A stretch of 64,000 bases of DNA. Origin: Sphingomonas sp. (GTDB lineage: Bacteria > Pseudomonadota > Alphaproteobacteria > Sphingomonadales > Sphingomonadaceae). The stretch spans positions 62,001 to 126,000 of the forward strand of contig NZ_JAGIAM010000007.1 in NCBI RefSeq assembly GCF_017744835.1, written 5' to 3'. Below the pieces are notes generated by a model. That model was not told the DNA's origin. It did not search any database and worked only from the letters and a program-made list of their open reading frames with translations. Shown here piece by piece: positions 16,334 to 24,823 of the stretch; the stretch's first letter is position 1, and every line of letters begins with the position of its first letter. The position numbers and the translations under genes were made by a program.

Positions 16334-17454
16334 GCGACGTTCCTCATGACTTCGGTGGATGCCTGCGCAGGGCGGAGCTGGGCGACGATCGCCAGCAGCT
16401 CGTCGCCGCGGTGGGCGCAGCTGTGGCGCGCGCGGATCGTCTCGAGCCCGCTGCGCACCAGCTCCGCGCGGAGATCGGGATCGTCGCGCAACGCGCGAAG
16501 GTGATGGGTCATCTCCTCGCCGTCGCGCGCGACGAGATAGTCCTGCCCGGGCCGGAACAGTCCTTCGGCATCCTCCCAGGGCGCGGACACCAGGGGGATG
16601 CCGCACGCCAGCGCCTCGAACACGCGGATGGTGGGGATGCCCGGCAGGATTGTCGCATAATAGCGGCGGGGGACATGCACCGTCGCCAGGTGGCGCGCGA
16701 AGATCTCCGGCGCGCGGGCATTGGGCGCCCAGCCGTGATAGCGCGCACCGTGGCGGGTTAGCGCGGCTTTGGCCTCGGCGGGATAGCGGACGCCGTAGAC
16801 GTCGAGCGGCAGGCCGGCCTGTTCGGCGGGGCGGAAGAGGAAGCGTTCGAGTTCCTCGGTGCGCTCGCCGTCGCCCCAATTGCCGATCCAGACCAGCCCG
16901 TCGCGCGGCTGCTCGGTCGCGGGCGGGTGGAAGAGGCGGGTGTCCGCCGCCTCGTGCCAGGTCCAGACGCGCTCGCCCCACCCCCAGTCGCGATAGACCC
17001 GCGACAATGCCTCGCCGAACGCGAGGACGCCGTCATAGCCGTTGAGGTCATAGGCGCGCATCTCTTCGGGCGCGCTCACCGCGCGGTGATGCGTGTCGTG
17101 GAAGAGCAGCGTGAAGGGCGCGCCCAGGCGGCGGAGCGTTCCGAGCTGGGCGACCAATTTTGGTTCGTTCCACTCGTGAACGATAACCAGATCGGCTCCA
17201 TCGGCGAGCTGCTCGAAATGCGCCATCGCCGTGTAGGTCTGCGCGCGGAGCTCGGGATAGGCGGTCCTGAACGCGTCCAGCCCGGCGTCGCCATGGTCGG
17301 CGAGGAGGTTGGCGAGGCTCCACGAACCCTCCGGTTCCCAGACCTGCACGTCGTGCCCGCGCGCGATCAGCTCACGCAGCACGCCGCGGAGGAAATGAGC
17401 ATTGCCGTGGTTCCAGCAGCTGGCGAGCGAATGGGTGAAATAGACGATCCTCAC
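16330..17454 (-). CDS. CgeB-like glycosyltransferase, paralogue 3
   Basis: A 374-residue GT-B protein beginning RIVYFTHSLASCWNHGNAHF and LRELIARGHDVQVWEPEGSW. The C-terminal half contains HVPRRYYATILPGIPTIRVF and ALACGIPLVSAPWEDAEGLF. It has the same architecture as the other two CgeB-like genes, but its His/Tyr-rich centre (FHDTHHRAVSAPEEM) differs, suggesting another donor or acceptor. The start is the GTG at 17454, overlapping the GT4 stop as GTGA. Downstream overlap is also GTGA. Confidence 0.85.
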   Translation of the reverse strand: MRIVYFTHSLASCWNHGNAHFLRGVLRELIARGHDVQVWEPEGSWSLANLLADHGDAGLDAFRTAYPELRAQTYTAMAHFEQLADGADLVIVHEWNEPKLVAQLGTLRRLGAPFTLLFHDTHHRAVSAPEEMRAYDLNGYDGVLAFGEALSRVYRDWGWGERVWTWHEAADTRLFHPPATEQPRDGLVWIGNWGDGERTEELERFLFRPAEQAGLPLDVYGVRYPAEAKAALTRHGARYHGWAPNARAPEIFARHLATVHVPRRYYATILPGIPTIRVFEALACGIPLVSAPWEDAEGLFRPGQDYLVARDGEEMTHHLRALRDDPDLRAELVRSGLETIRARHSCAHRGDELLAIVAQLRPAQASTEVMRNVA

Positions 17455-18560
17455 GCCGCCCTCCGCGCCGGCGCTTCGGCGGCGAGCTGAGCGAACAGCG
17501 CCGCCATCGCCTCGGCCGTGGCCTCGGGCGTGAAGCGGGCCGCGCGGGCGCGTGCCGCTTCCCCCAGCCGGTTGCGGAGTGCAGGGTCTGCCAGGATCGC
17601 TTCGACGGCATCGGCGAAGCCCGCGTCGTCGTCGGGCGCTACGAACAAGGCGGCTTCGTCCCACAGCTCGCGGAAGCTGCCGATGTCGGAAAGCAGGAGC
17701 GGGCATCCCGCCGCTGCGGCCTCGAGCACCGCGAGACCAAAGGGCTCGAACGAGGCGGCCGACACGAACACCGGGCGTGCGGCGAGCCGCTGCGCGAGCG
17801 CTGCGCCGGAGAGATGGCCGAGCGCGCGCATGTGGCGGAGGGCGATGGTCTCGCCGTGCGGGCCTTGCGTGGTGCCTGCGGCGAGCAGGGGCACGCTGAG
17901 CCGGGCCGCGGCGCGATCGAGCGTGTCGGCGCCTTTGACGCGATCCCAGAGCCGGCCGACGGTGAAGGCGAAATCCTGTGCGGTGACGCCGGCGGGCAGC
18001 GCGAGCGGGCGCCGCCCGTTGTGGATCGCGAGCGGCGCTTCGGGCAGCCCATAGTGGCGAGCGACGGTGGCGGCATAGGCGGCGGTCGGCGCCACCACCC
18101 GGTCGGCCGCGTGCAGCCCATCGCGCATCAGCTTGCGGTGCCAGCGATAGTCCGCAGGCTCGCCGCCGTGCGCGGCTTCCCACCAGGTGGAGACGCAGCC
18201 GTGCGCCACGGCGACCACCGGCATCGGGAGGTCGGCGCATGCAGCGAGCGCCGGCGCGTTGAGCTGGACAAGGTCCGCGCGCGCCTCCCTGGCGAGTTCC
18301 GCGATCGCCTGGCCTGCCGCGATCACCGGCTCGGGTCCGCCGCACAGCCAGTCGAGCGGCAATCCCGTCTCGACCAGCGCCAGTTCCGGCACGGCAGCGG
18401 CCTCGGCGCGCTGCTCGGGGGAGGGAGCGGGGCCCAGCACCGCGAGCGTGGTGCGCACGCCATGCGGCGCCAGCGCGCCGGCCAGCTCAACTGCATATTG
18501 CCAAACGCCGCCGACGGTATCGGCGGTCATCAGCAGCCGAAGACTTCGGTCCTCGCTCAT
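17451..18560 (-). CDS. GT4-family glycosyltransferase
   Basis: A 369-residue retaining GT-B glycosyltransferase. The N-terminal part begins LRLLMTADTVGGVWQYAVEL. The C-terminal GT4 domain has FTVGRLWDRVKGADTLDRAA and the E-x7-E donor-binding motif in SFEPFGLAVLEAAAAGCPLL. No membrane segment is present, so it acts in the cytosol. It starts at the ATG at 18560, which overlaps the upstream epimerase stop (ATGA). It probably adds a hexose during assembly of the glycan encoded by this operon; specificity cannot be read from sequence. Confidence 0.9.
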   Translation of the reverse strand: MSEDRSLRLLMTADTVGGVWQYAVELAGALAPHGVRTTLAVLGPAPSPEQRAEAAAVPELALVETGLPLDWLCGGPEPVIAAGQAIAELAREARADLVQLNAPALAACADLPMPVVAVAHGCVSTWWEAAHGGEPADYRWHRKLMRDGLHAADRVVAPTAAYAATVARHYGLPEAPLAIHNGRRPLALPAGVTAQDFAFTVGRLWDRVKGADTLDRAAARLSVPLLAAGTTQGPHGETIALRHMRALGHLSGAALAQRLAARPVFVSAASFEPFGLAVLEAAAAGCPLLLSDIGSFRELWDEAALFVAPDDDAGFADAVEAILADPALRNRLGEAARARAARFTPEATAEAMAALFAQLAAEAPARRAA

Positions 18561-19645
18561 GCGGGCACCTTGAGCAGGGCGGGCTCGGCGAGCGGTGCCA
18601 GCGTCCAGCCCAGATCGCGCTCCTCGGCGAGCCAGTGGGCGAGCGCTGCGACGCCGTCGCGCCACGGCAGCCTGGGGCCGAGCCCCAGCGCCGCCTCTGC
18701 GTTGCGCGTGTCCGCGACGAAATAGCGCTGGTCGCCCGCGCGCCAGTCCGAATAGTCGAGCTTCACTTCGCGCCCGATCAGGTCGCCCATGTGCGCGAGG
18801 AGCTGGCGCAGGCTGATCGCATTGCCGGGGCCGCCGCCGAGATTGAAGGCGCGGCCGGCGACCTTGTCGATCCGCTCCCAGGCGCGGACATAGGCCTCGA
18901 CGGCGTTCGACACGTCGAGCACGTCTCGCACCTGGCAGCCGTCGCCGTAGAGCGTGATCGGCTTGCCCTCGAGCGCGCGGATCAGGAAATGCGCGACCCA
19001 GCCCTGATCCTCGGTCCCCATCTGGCGGCGGCCGTAGATGCAGCTCATCCGCAGCACCGCCGCGGGTACGCCGAAGCTGCGCGCATAATCGAGCACATAT
19101 TGGTCGGCCGCCCCCTTCGAACACCCATAGGGCGTGTGGAAGTCGAGCGGCCGATCCTCTCCTATCCCATATTTGCGCACCCGCGCGTCGAGCGGGACAT
19201 AGGCGTCGCCCTCGCGCTCGAATTCCAGGTCCGCCAGGTCGCCATAGACCTTGTTGGTCGAGGCGAAGACGATCGGTGTGCCGGTGCCGCGAAGCGCATC
19301 GAGCACGTTGAGCGTGCCGCGAATGTTGATCTCGAAATCCTCGCGCGGATCGGCGAGGCTGGTGGTGACGGCGACCTGGGCGGCGAGGTGGAATACCGCC
19401 TTCGCCCGGCGCACGGCCTGCGCGACGACCGGCTCGTCGCGGACATCGGCGACGATCGCCTCGATCTTGCCGGGATGCCGCTCCTCCAGCCAGCGCAGGT
19501 TGCGCTCGACCCCGGCGCGGCTGAGCGCGTCGTAGATCAATATGTCATGGCCTTCGCCGGCCAGCCGGTCGGCGAGGTTCGATCCGATGAAGCCGGCGCC
19601 GCCGGTGATCAGGATCGGGCGGCGGTCCTTGGCGGCGGCCCTCAT
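18557..19645 (-). CDS. NAD-dependent sugar-nucleotide epimerase/dehydratase (CDP-paratose 2-epimerase-like)
   Basis: A 362-residue extended short-chain dehydrogenase. It has the NAD motif ILITGGAGFIGSNLADRLAG, the catalytic Tyr-x3-Lys in TPYGCSKGAADQYVLDYARS, and the Ser/Thr of FASTNKVYGDL. The stretches LRMSCIYGRRQMGTEDQGWV and HFLIRALEGKPITLYGDGCQ resemble CDP-tyvelose (paratose) 2-epimerases, but UDP-sugar epimerases are also possible. The ATG at 19645 overlaps the preceding epimerase gene by four bases. It supplies an activated sugar for the downstream glycosyltransferases. Confidence 0.88.
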   Translation of the reverse strand: MRAAAKDRRPILITGGAGFIGSNLADRLAGEGHDILIYDALSRAGVERNLRWLEERHPGKIEAIVADVRDEPVVAQAVRRAKAVFHLAAQVAVTTSLADPREDFEINIRGTLNVLDALRGTGTPIVFASTNKVYGDLADLEFEREGDAYVPLDARVRKYGIGEDRPLDFHTPYGCSKGAADQYVLDYARSFGVPAAVLRMSCIYGRRQMGTEDQGWVAHFLIRALEGKPITLYGDGCQVRDVLDVSNAVEAYVRAWERIDKVAGRAFNLGGGPGNAISLRQLLAHMGDLIGREVKLDYSDWRAGDQRYFVADTRNAEAALGLGPRLPWRDGVAALAHWLAEERDLGWTLAPLAEPALLKVPA

Positions 19646-20754
19646 GCGACGAGCCCCCGCTGCTCGAGCTCGGCGCGCGCCTGCGCGACCCGGTCCTCGG
19701 CGGTCTGCTCGGCGACCCATTCGGCGAGCTCGGCGAGGCCCTCCTCGAAGTCGGTCCGCGCCCCGAAGCCGAGCTTCTCGGCGGCGAGGCCGGTGTCGCA
19801 GAAGCAGTGCCGGATGTCGCCGATGCGTGCCTTGCCGACGATTTCGGGCTCGACATCGTTCTTGCCCATCGCGCGGGCCAGCGCCTGTGCGACTTGCGTG
19901 ACCGAGCGGTCCTGGCCCGAGCCGATGTTGAACGTGCCGCCTGCCACGTCCGGGTGGACCAGCGCATCAGCGAAGGCGCGGGCCACGTCGCTGACATGGA
20001 CGAAGTCGCGCCGCTGCTCGCCATCCTCGAAGATCATCGGCTGCTGGCCGTTGAGCAGCCGCGAGGCGAAGATCGCGAGCACGCCGGTATAGGGGTTCGA
20101 AAGCGCCTGGCCGGGGCCATAGACGTTGAACAGCCGCAGGCACACGCTCTCGATGCCATAGGGCTGGCCCATGATGTGGGTGGTGCGCTCCTGCACATAT
20201 TTGTTGAGCGCATAGATCGAGGCGAGGCTGGGCCGCTTCCACTCGGGTGTGGCTACGGGCACGAGCGGGCGACCCTGCGCGTCGAGCGGGTCCCAGACCT
20301 TCTGCCCGTCGCGCACCACGCCGCGCTCGGCATTCTCGACCAGCGCGCCATTGGCATCGCGATAGAGGCCTTCGCCGTAGATCGACATCGACGAGGCAGT
20401 GACGACGCGGCGGACCGGGTGGTCGATGAGCCGCTCGAACAGCACCGCGGTGCCCACGTCGTTCGCCGAGGTATAGCGCTCGACTTCGTACATCGACTGG
20501 CCGACGCCGACTTCGGCCGCGAGATGGATCACGCTGTCGACGCCGTTCAACGCCCTCGCCACTGCATCGCCGTCGCGTACATCGGCATGGATACGCTCGA
20601 CATCGGGGAGATCGGCCGGCCAGTCGTTGCCGCCATGGACCTGGGGGATCAGGGCATCGAGCACGCGGACCCGGTTGCCCCTGCGCAGCAATTCTCGCGT
20701 TACGAAGCGGCCGATGAAGCCTGCGCCGCCGGTGATCAGAACGGTCTCGGTCAA
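19642..20754 (-). CDS. NAD-dependent epimerase/dehydratase, first gene of the glycan operon
   Basis: A 370-residue extended SDR with VLITGGAGFIGRFVTRELLR, the HLAAEVGVGQSMYEVE segment and Tyr-x3-Lys in SIYALNKYVQERTTHIMGQP. NVYGPGQALSNPYTGVLAIF and EDGEQRRDFVHVSDVA are typical of dTDP-/UDP-glucose epimerase relatives. I take the TTG at 20754 as the start because GAGGGA sits six bases upstream and the family sequence begins there; more distal in-frame starts add basic, non-family residues. A GGAAC-N16-CATT promoter candidate lies about 80 bp upstream. Confidence 0.88.
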   Translation of the reverse strand: MTETVLITGGAGFIGRFVTRELLRRGNRVRVLDALIPQVHGGNDWPADLPDVERIHADVRDGDAVARALNGVDSVIHLAAEVGVGQSMYEVERYTSANDVGTAVLFERLIDHPVRRVVTASSMSIYGEGLYRDANGALVENAERGVVRDGQKVWDPLDAQGRPLVPVATPEWKRPSLASIYALNKYVQERTTHIMGQPYGIESVCLRLFNVYGPGQALSNPYTGVLAIFASRLLNGQQPMIFEDGEQRRDFVHVSDVARAFADALVHPDVAGGTFNIGSGQDRSVTQVAQALARAMGKNDVEPEIVGKARIGDIRHCFCDTGLAAEKLGFGARTDFEEGLAELAEWVAEQTAEDRVAQARAELEQRGLVA

Positions 20755-20834
20755 GGCTGTTCCCTCGCTCAGGTTGGATCCAGGTCGGGAGGAGCGTTGC
20801 CGCGTGTTGCCCGTTACGCTCTCATGGCCTTCCG

Positions 20835-20859
20835 AATGCCTCTTCTTCCTCTTTGTTCC
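20835..20859 (-). promoter_or_regulatory. candidate EcfG-type promoter of the epimerase/glycosyltransferase operon
   Basis: On the minus strand GGAAC (20859-20855) is followed after 16 bp by CATT (20838-20835), one mismatch from CGTT. It lies in the 149-bp space between the operon and the divergent phosphatase gene, leaving a leader of about 74 bases to the TTG start. Confidence 0.4.
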
Positions 20860-20903
20860 CCCGGGGGTCGTGCCTGCTGGCTCGCGCATGGATGCAGCAT
20901 CGC

Positions 20904-21488
20904 ATGAAGGCCGTGATGCTGGTCCGCCACGGCTCGCACGCCGAGCTGGGGCGCGTGCTCAGCGGGCGATCCGAGATCGCGCTCGACCCGCGAGGTCGCG
21001 CCGAGGCCGAGGCATTAGTGGATGGGCTGGAGGGGACGCCGATCGCCTCGCTCCACGCCAGCCCGCGCCGCCGTGCGCGCGAGACGATTGCCCCGCTCGC
21101 CGAGCGGCGCGGGCTGGCGGTGCGAGCTGCGCCTGCGCTCGACGAGATCGATTTCGGCGCCTTCGCCGGACGCGAATTCGATGCGCTGCAGGGCAATGCC
21201 GATTGGGACCGCTGGAACGCCGAGCGTGCTACCGCGCGCTGCCCCGGTGGCGAGACGATGGCGGAGGCGGCCGCGCGCGCGACGGGCTATCTGCTGGCGC
21301 TCGCCGACGCGGATTTCCCGGCGCTCTGCGTCACCCACTGCGACATCATCCGCGGCATCGTCGCCGAACAGACGGGCAGGGGTTTCGGCGCGATGTTCGA
21401 ACTCGACTGCGATCCCGCTTCGGTGACCAGTTTCGCGATCGAGGGCGAGCGGCTGCGGCCGGTCTCGATCAATCGGCGCTTCCGATGA
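20904..21488 (+). CDS. histidine phosphatase (phosphoglycerate mutase-like) family protein
   Basis: A 194-residue branch-1 histidine phosphatase. The phospho-acceptor is in MLVRHGSHAELG, the second Arg in SLHASPRRRARETI, the acidic residue in DEIDFGAF, and the second catalytic His in ALCVTHCDIIRGIV. The family removes phosphate from sugar phosphates, cobalamin precursors or other small molecules; the substrate here is unknown. The start at 20904 begins the conserved strand (MKAVML). It is divergent from the glycan operon and overlaps the 3' end of the DUF6165 gene by 20 bp tail to tail. A phosphosugar substrate in the same pathway is an inference. Confidence 0.88.
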   Translation: MKAVMLVRHGSHAELGRVLSGRSEIALDPRGRAEAEALVDGLEGTPIASLHASPRRRARETIAPLAERRGLAVRAAPALDEIDFGAFAGREFDALQGNADWDRWNAERATARCPGGETMAEAAARATGYLLALADADFPALCVTHCDIIRGIVAEQTGRGFGAMFELDCDPASVTSFAIEGERLRPVSINRRFR

Positions 21489-21915
21489 TCAGCTCGGGCG
21501 CGGTCTCGGTTCCGGTGGCGACGAAGCCGGCGTAGCTCTTCTCTTCGACCAGCTCCGAATTGAGCACCTGGTTGATCTCGCGCTTGAGCCGCGCGCGCTC
21601 GTCGTTGCGCTGATAGACCCAGCGCGCGAGCTGGACGAAGCGATCGTCGAAGCGCCCCTCGGCCTCATGCTCGCGGACCGCATCCTCGATCTCCCAGAGC
21701 GCTTCGTTGACTCGCTTGAGCCCGTCGAGCAGCGGCGCGATGCCCGGCGCGTCGAGCACGCCCGAGGCGATGGCGCTGAGCAGCCGATGCTCCTTGAGAA
21801 CGTGCGTGCGCGCCTCGGGCCGGACGATCCGCTCGCGCTTGATCTCGAGGATCGTGATCTTGTCGAGCAGCTCGCCCCAGGAAACCGGGACCGTGGGGCT
21901 TTCGAGGCATTGCAT
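21469..21915 (-). CDS. DUF6165-like protein
   Basis: A 148-residue soluble protein, mostly helical and charged: VPVSWGELLDKITILEIKRE near the start, then LKRVNEALWEIEDAVREHEA and WVYQRNDERARLKREINQVL. This matches a conserved bacterial family found next to glycosyltransferases (DUF6165). Function is unknown. AAGGTAGG precedes the ATG at 21915. It lies 8 bp downstream of the GT9-like gene in the same operon, and its 3' end overlaps the convergent phosphatase gene. Confidence 0.75.
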   Translation of the reverse strand: MQCLESPTVPVSWGELLDKITILEIKRERIVRPEARTHVLKEHRLLSAIASGVLDAPGIAPLLDGLKRVNEALWEIEDAVREHEAEGRFDDRFVQLARWVYQRNDERARLKREINQVLNSELVEEKSYAGFVATGTETAPELIIGSAD

Positions 21916-21923
21916 CGGCCGAC

Positions 21924-22817
21924 CTACCTTTCCGCCATTATTGTGCTCCGTGCCTTGAGGTCGGCGTCGACCTGCTCGAGCACGGAGTCCCAGTCTCCCG
22001 CACGGGGCTGGGAATAGAGGCGCATCGACGGATACCAGGGGGTGGAGGTTCCCTGCGTCGGCCAGCGCCAGTCGGGATCGGCCTTGAGCAGCAGCCAGAC
22101 GGGCCTCCCCATGGCCCCGGCGAGGTGCGCGACCATGGTGTCGACGGTGATCACCAGTTCGGAGCCCGCGATGAGCGCGGCGGTTTCCGCCATGTCGAAG
22201 GCGCAGCCCCCAGGGTTGAGCACGTCGAGCGAGCAGGGCTCGGCCATCAGCGTCACGCAAGGGGCATGGCGGCAGAGCGGCGCGAGCAGCTCCTGGGGCA
22301 CGCAGCGCGACGGGTCCCAGTCGCCGGCGCCATAGCAGAACGCGACCGATCGCGGAGGCAGCGCGGCGGGCTGGGCGCAGAGATAAGGCGGCGGCGCCGC
22401 GTCGGGGCGAGCGCCCAGTGCGAAATCGAGCTCGGTGATCTCCAAGTCGCATTCGGACGGGGGCAGCGGGTGCGCCGGATCGAAGGGCCGGAGTTCGAAT
22501 TCGCGCTCCGCCAGATCCGCGAGGAGCGGCAGCAGCCGCGGCTGCACCTCGACCGTCAGCGAAGCGGCGCGCCGCGCCAGCAGCGGCAGGAAGCGCGCGA
22601 ACTGGATGGTGTCGCCGAGCCCGTGATAGCAGCGCACCAGCACCTGCCGGTCGTCGAAGCTGCGGCCGTCCCACACCCAGCGCAGATGATAGGGCAGTGC
22701 CGCGTCGTCGCGCGTCGCCGGATCGCGCTCGGCCAGCGTCGCTTCGGAGATTTGCCAGGCGTCCTCGAACCGCCCGGAGCGCATCGCCTCCACCCATGTC
22801 CCCATGCGATCCGCCAT
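21924..22817 (-). CDS. GT9-like glycosyltransferase (heptosyltransferase-related)
   Basis: A 297-residue protein whose central and C-terminal parts match the GT9-like domain attached to bacterial TPR proteins. QVLVRCYHGLGDTIQFARFL forms the N-terminal strand. MAETAALIAGSELVITVDTM followed by VAHLAGAMGRPVWLLLKADP is the typical acceptor/nucleotide region. WYPSMRLYSQPRAGDWDSVL is the usual C-terminal signature. It has only a short N-terminal helical region and no full TPR array. The ATG at 22817 is used; ATG 22805, with GGCGGA upstream, is an alternative that fits the candidate promoter better. Confidence 0.82.
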   Translation of the reverse strand: MADRMGTWVEAMRSGRFEDAWQISEATLAERDPATRDDAALPYHLRWVWDGRSFDDRQVLVRCYHGLGDTIQFARFLPLLARRAASLTVEVQPRLLPLLADLAEREFELRPFDPAHPLPPSECDLEITELDFALGARPDAAPPPYLCAQPAALPPRSVAFCYGAGDWDPSRCVPQELLAPLCRHAPCVTLMAEPCSLDVLNPGGCAFDMAETAALIAGSELVITVDTMVAHLAGAMGRPVWLLLKADPDWRWPTQGTSTPWYPSMRLYSQPRAGDWDSVLEQVDADLKARSTIMAER

Positions 22818-22825
22818 GTCGGAGC

Positions 22826-22850
22826 AATGTCGCGCGAGCCCTTCTGTTCC
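22826..22850 (-). promoter_or_regulatory. candidate EcfG-type promoter of the GT9-like gene
   Basis: On the minus strand GGAAC (22850-22846) is followed after 16 bp by CATT (22829-22826). The transcript would begin about two bases before the ATG at 22817, so either the mRNA is nearly leaderless, translation starts at 22805, or the site is fortuitous. Confidence 0.35.
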
Positions 22851-22913
22851 GCAGATTTCATCGCCGGGAACGTGCAGGGGTCAGCTTTGTTGAGCCCGGG
22901 ACGGTGCGCAGGC

Positions 22914-22938
22914 GGAACAGCAACCCCTTACGCCCGTT
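22914..22938 (+). promoter_or_regulatory. EcfG-type promoter of the methyltransferase/GH/ino1 operon
   Basis: GGAAC (22914-22918), exactly 16 bp, then CGTT (22935-22938): a perfect match to the alphaproteobacterial general-stress promoter. The leader to the TTG start at 22995 would be about 50 bases and contains the ribosome site AAAGGGGG. Confidence 0.68.
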
Positions 22939-22994
22939 AGCGAAACGAACGTCATCACCACCTGCAGGCCGAAGCCGCGGGAAAGGGGGCGCAA

Positions 22995-23810
22995 TTGAGC
23001 CAGGTTGTCGAATATAGTTCGGACAGGATCGAAACTGCCAAGCTGCGCGCCCGGATCGAGGCGCTCGGTCCCTGGTTTCACAATATCGATCTCGGCGGCG
23101 TCCACACGGCGCCCGACCATTTCCTGGGCGACTATCCGCGGTTCAAGTTCGAACGGTTCGAGCATGCGCTGCCGGAGGATCTGAGCGGCAAGTCGGTGCT
23201 CGACATCGGCTGCAACGCCGGATTCTATTCGATCGAGATGAAGCGCCGAGGTGCGGCACGCGTGGTCGGCATCGACAGCGACGACCGCTATCTTGCGCAG
23301 GCGCGCTTCGTGGCCGAGACGCTGGGGTTCGACGGCATCGAGTTCCGCAAGCTCGACGTCTACGACGTCGGCGCGCTGGGCGAGAAGTTCGACGTCGTGA
23401 TCTTCATGGGGGTGCTCTACCACCTCCGCCATCCGCTGCTCGCGCTCGACCTGATCCGCGAGCATGTCGCCGGCGACCTGATGCTGTTCCAGACGATGCA
23501 GCAGGGCTCGAGCGACGTGCTGCTGGTGCCCGAGGACCATCCCTTCCACGTGCCCGGCACCGGGCGGCCGCCGGGCTTTTTCGACAATCCGGCCTATCCG
23601 AAGATGCACTTCATCGAGCGCAAGTTCGCGAACGACTGGACCAACTGGTGGGCGCCCAATGCCGCCTGTGCCCAAGCGATGCTGCGCGCCGCGGGCTTCG
23701 CGATCGAGGCCCAGCCCGAAGAGGAAGTCTATCTCTGCCGCGTCGCGCCGATCCCGTTCGAGGAACTGGCGGATACGATGGCGGTCTATCCGGCGAGGGG
23801 GCAAGAATGA
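22995..23810 (+). CDS. SAM-dependent methyltransferase (TIGR04290-like)
   Basis: A 271-residue class I methyltransferase. SAM motif I is VLDIGCNAGFYSIEMKRRGA, followed by the acidic end of beta 2 in VVGIDSDDRYLAQARF. FDVVIFMGVLYHLRHPLLAL is the motif IV region, resembling CmoB-type enzymes. The long FHVPGTGRPPGFFDNPAYPK insertion suggests the glycan-associated TIGR04290 group. Translation starts at the TTG at 22995 with AAAGGGGG seven bases upstream. Its stop overlaps the next gene (ATGA). It likely methylates a cell-surface sugar or a precursor; that is inferred from context. Confidence 0.85.
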   Translation: MSQVVEYSSDRIETAKLRARIEALGPWFHNIDLGGVHTAPDHFLGDYPRFKFERFEHALPEDLSGKSVLDIGCNAGFYSIEMKRRGAARVVGIDSDDRYLAQARFVAETLGFDGIEFRKLDVYDVGALGEKFDVVIFMGVLYHLRHPLLALDLIREHVAGDLMLFQTMQQGSSDVLLVPEDHPFHVPGTGRPPGFFDNPAYPKMHFIERKFANDWTNWWAPNAACAQAMLRAAGFAIEAQPEEEVYLCRVAPIPFEELADTMAVYPARGQE

Positions 23811-24823
23811 TCGAAGCCGCGATGATCTGGAACGAGCCCAACAACAAGTCCCACTGGGACCCGGCGCTCGATCCCGACTGGACGATCTTCGCGGAGACGG
23901 TGGTGCGCGCGGGCAATGCCATCGCGGCCGTCAACCCCGAGGTGAAGCGCGTGCTGGGCGGCATGTCGCCGATCGACCCGCATTGGGTGAACCGCATGCG
24001 CGCGCTGGGTGCGATCGACGCGGTCGACGTGGTCGCGGTCCACGGCTTCCCGCTCGACTGGAACCTCTGGCCGATCCAGGCCTGGCCCGACAAGATCGCC
24101 GAGATCGAGGCTGTGGTGCCCGACAAGGAGATCTGGGCTACCGAAGTGGGCGTCGGCTCGTTCGGCGCCGAGGAAGTCCAGGTCTTCGGTGTGCGCAAGA
24201 CCGCCGAGCTGCTGCTCAACCGCGTGCCGCGCGTCTTCTGGTATTCGCTGTTCGACCTGCCGCAGGAATGGGGCGCGACCACGCGTCACCGCGAGGCGGA
24301 GGGCTCGAGCTACTACCGCCATTTCTACCTCGGCCTGATCCGCGCCGACGGCACGCCCAAGGCCGCGCTCGAGGATTACGCCCAGGTCGCCGATCGCATG
24401 GGCCTGATGCAATGGTTCCATTTCGAGGACCCGCGGCTCGACGACGCGGTCGCCTGGATGAAGCGGCTCGGCGTCCGCCATCTGCGCACCGGGCTGAGCT
24501 GGGCCGACAGCTTCCGCCCGAATGCGATCGACTGGTTCGACCGGCAGATGGAGGCGCTGGCGGACTTCGACACCACCGTCACCTTCTGCTTCACGCCCGA
24601 GCATCTGGGCGAGGGGCGGCACCACACCAGTCCGCCGCGCGATCCGCAGCAGTTCGCCGATTTCTGCGCCTGGATGGTCGACCGTTACGCGCCGGGACAG
24701 GGCGCACGGCCGGCGGTCGCCGCTCCCGAAGTGCCCGAGGGTTTCGTGCCCGAGGCGCCCGAACTCTCGACTCTCCACCTCAACCGCGACGAACGCCTCG
24801 CCGCTGAACGGAGCGCTGCCTGA
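23807..24823 (+). CDS. GH39-like glycosidase-related protein with apparently permuted motif order
   Basis: A 338-residue protein with TIM-barrel glycosidase motifs in unusual order. WNEPNN is at residues 8-13 (Glu10 the expected acid/base) and EIWATEVGVGSF follows, with Glu113 the expected nucleophile. Only after residue 197 come the segments that normally open the barrel: LGVRHLRTGLSWADSFRP (about 221-238) and TVTFCFTPEHLGEG, with DPQQFADFCAWMVDRYAPG up to about 298. In ordinary GH39/GH5 relatives that stretch leads into WNEPN. There is no signal peptide. It overlaps both neighbours (ATGA, TGATG). It could be an active hydrolase, transglycosidase or pseudoenzyme. Confidence 0.75.
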   Translation: MIEAAMIWNEPNNKSHWDPALDPDWTIFAETVVRAGNAIAAVNPEVKRVLGGMSPIDPHWVNRMRALGAIDAVDVVAVHGFPLDWNLWPIQAWPDKIAEIEAVVPDKEIWATEVGVGSFGAEEVQVFGVRKTAELLLNRVPRVFWYSLFDLPQEWGATTRHREAEGSSYYRHFYLGLIRADGTPKAALEDYAQVADRMGLMQWFHFEDPRLDDAVAWMKRLGVRHLRTGLSWADSFRPNAIDWFDRQMEALADFDTTVTFCFTPEHLGEGRHHTSPPRDPQQFADFCAWMVDRYAPGQGARPAVAAPEVPEGFVPEAPELSTLHLNRDERLAAERSAA

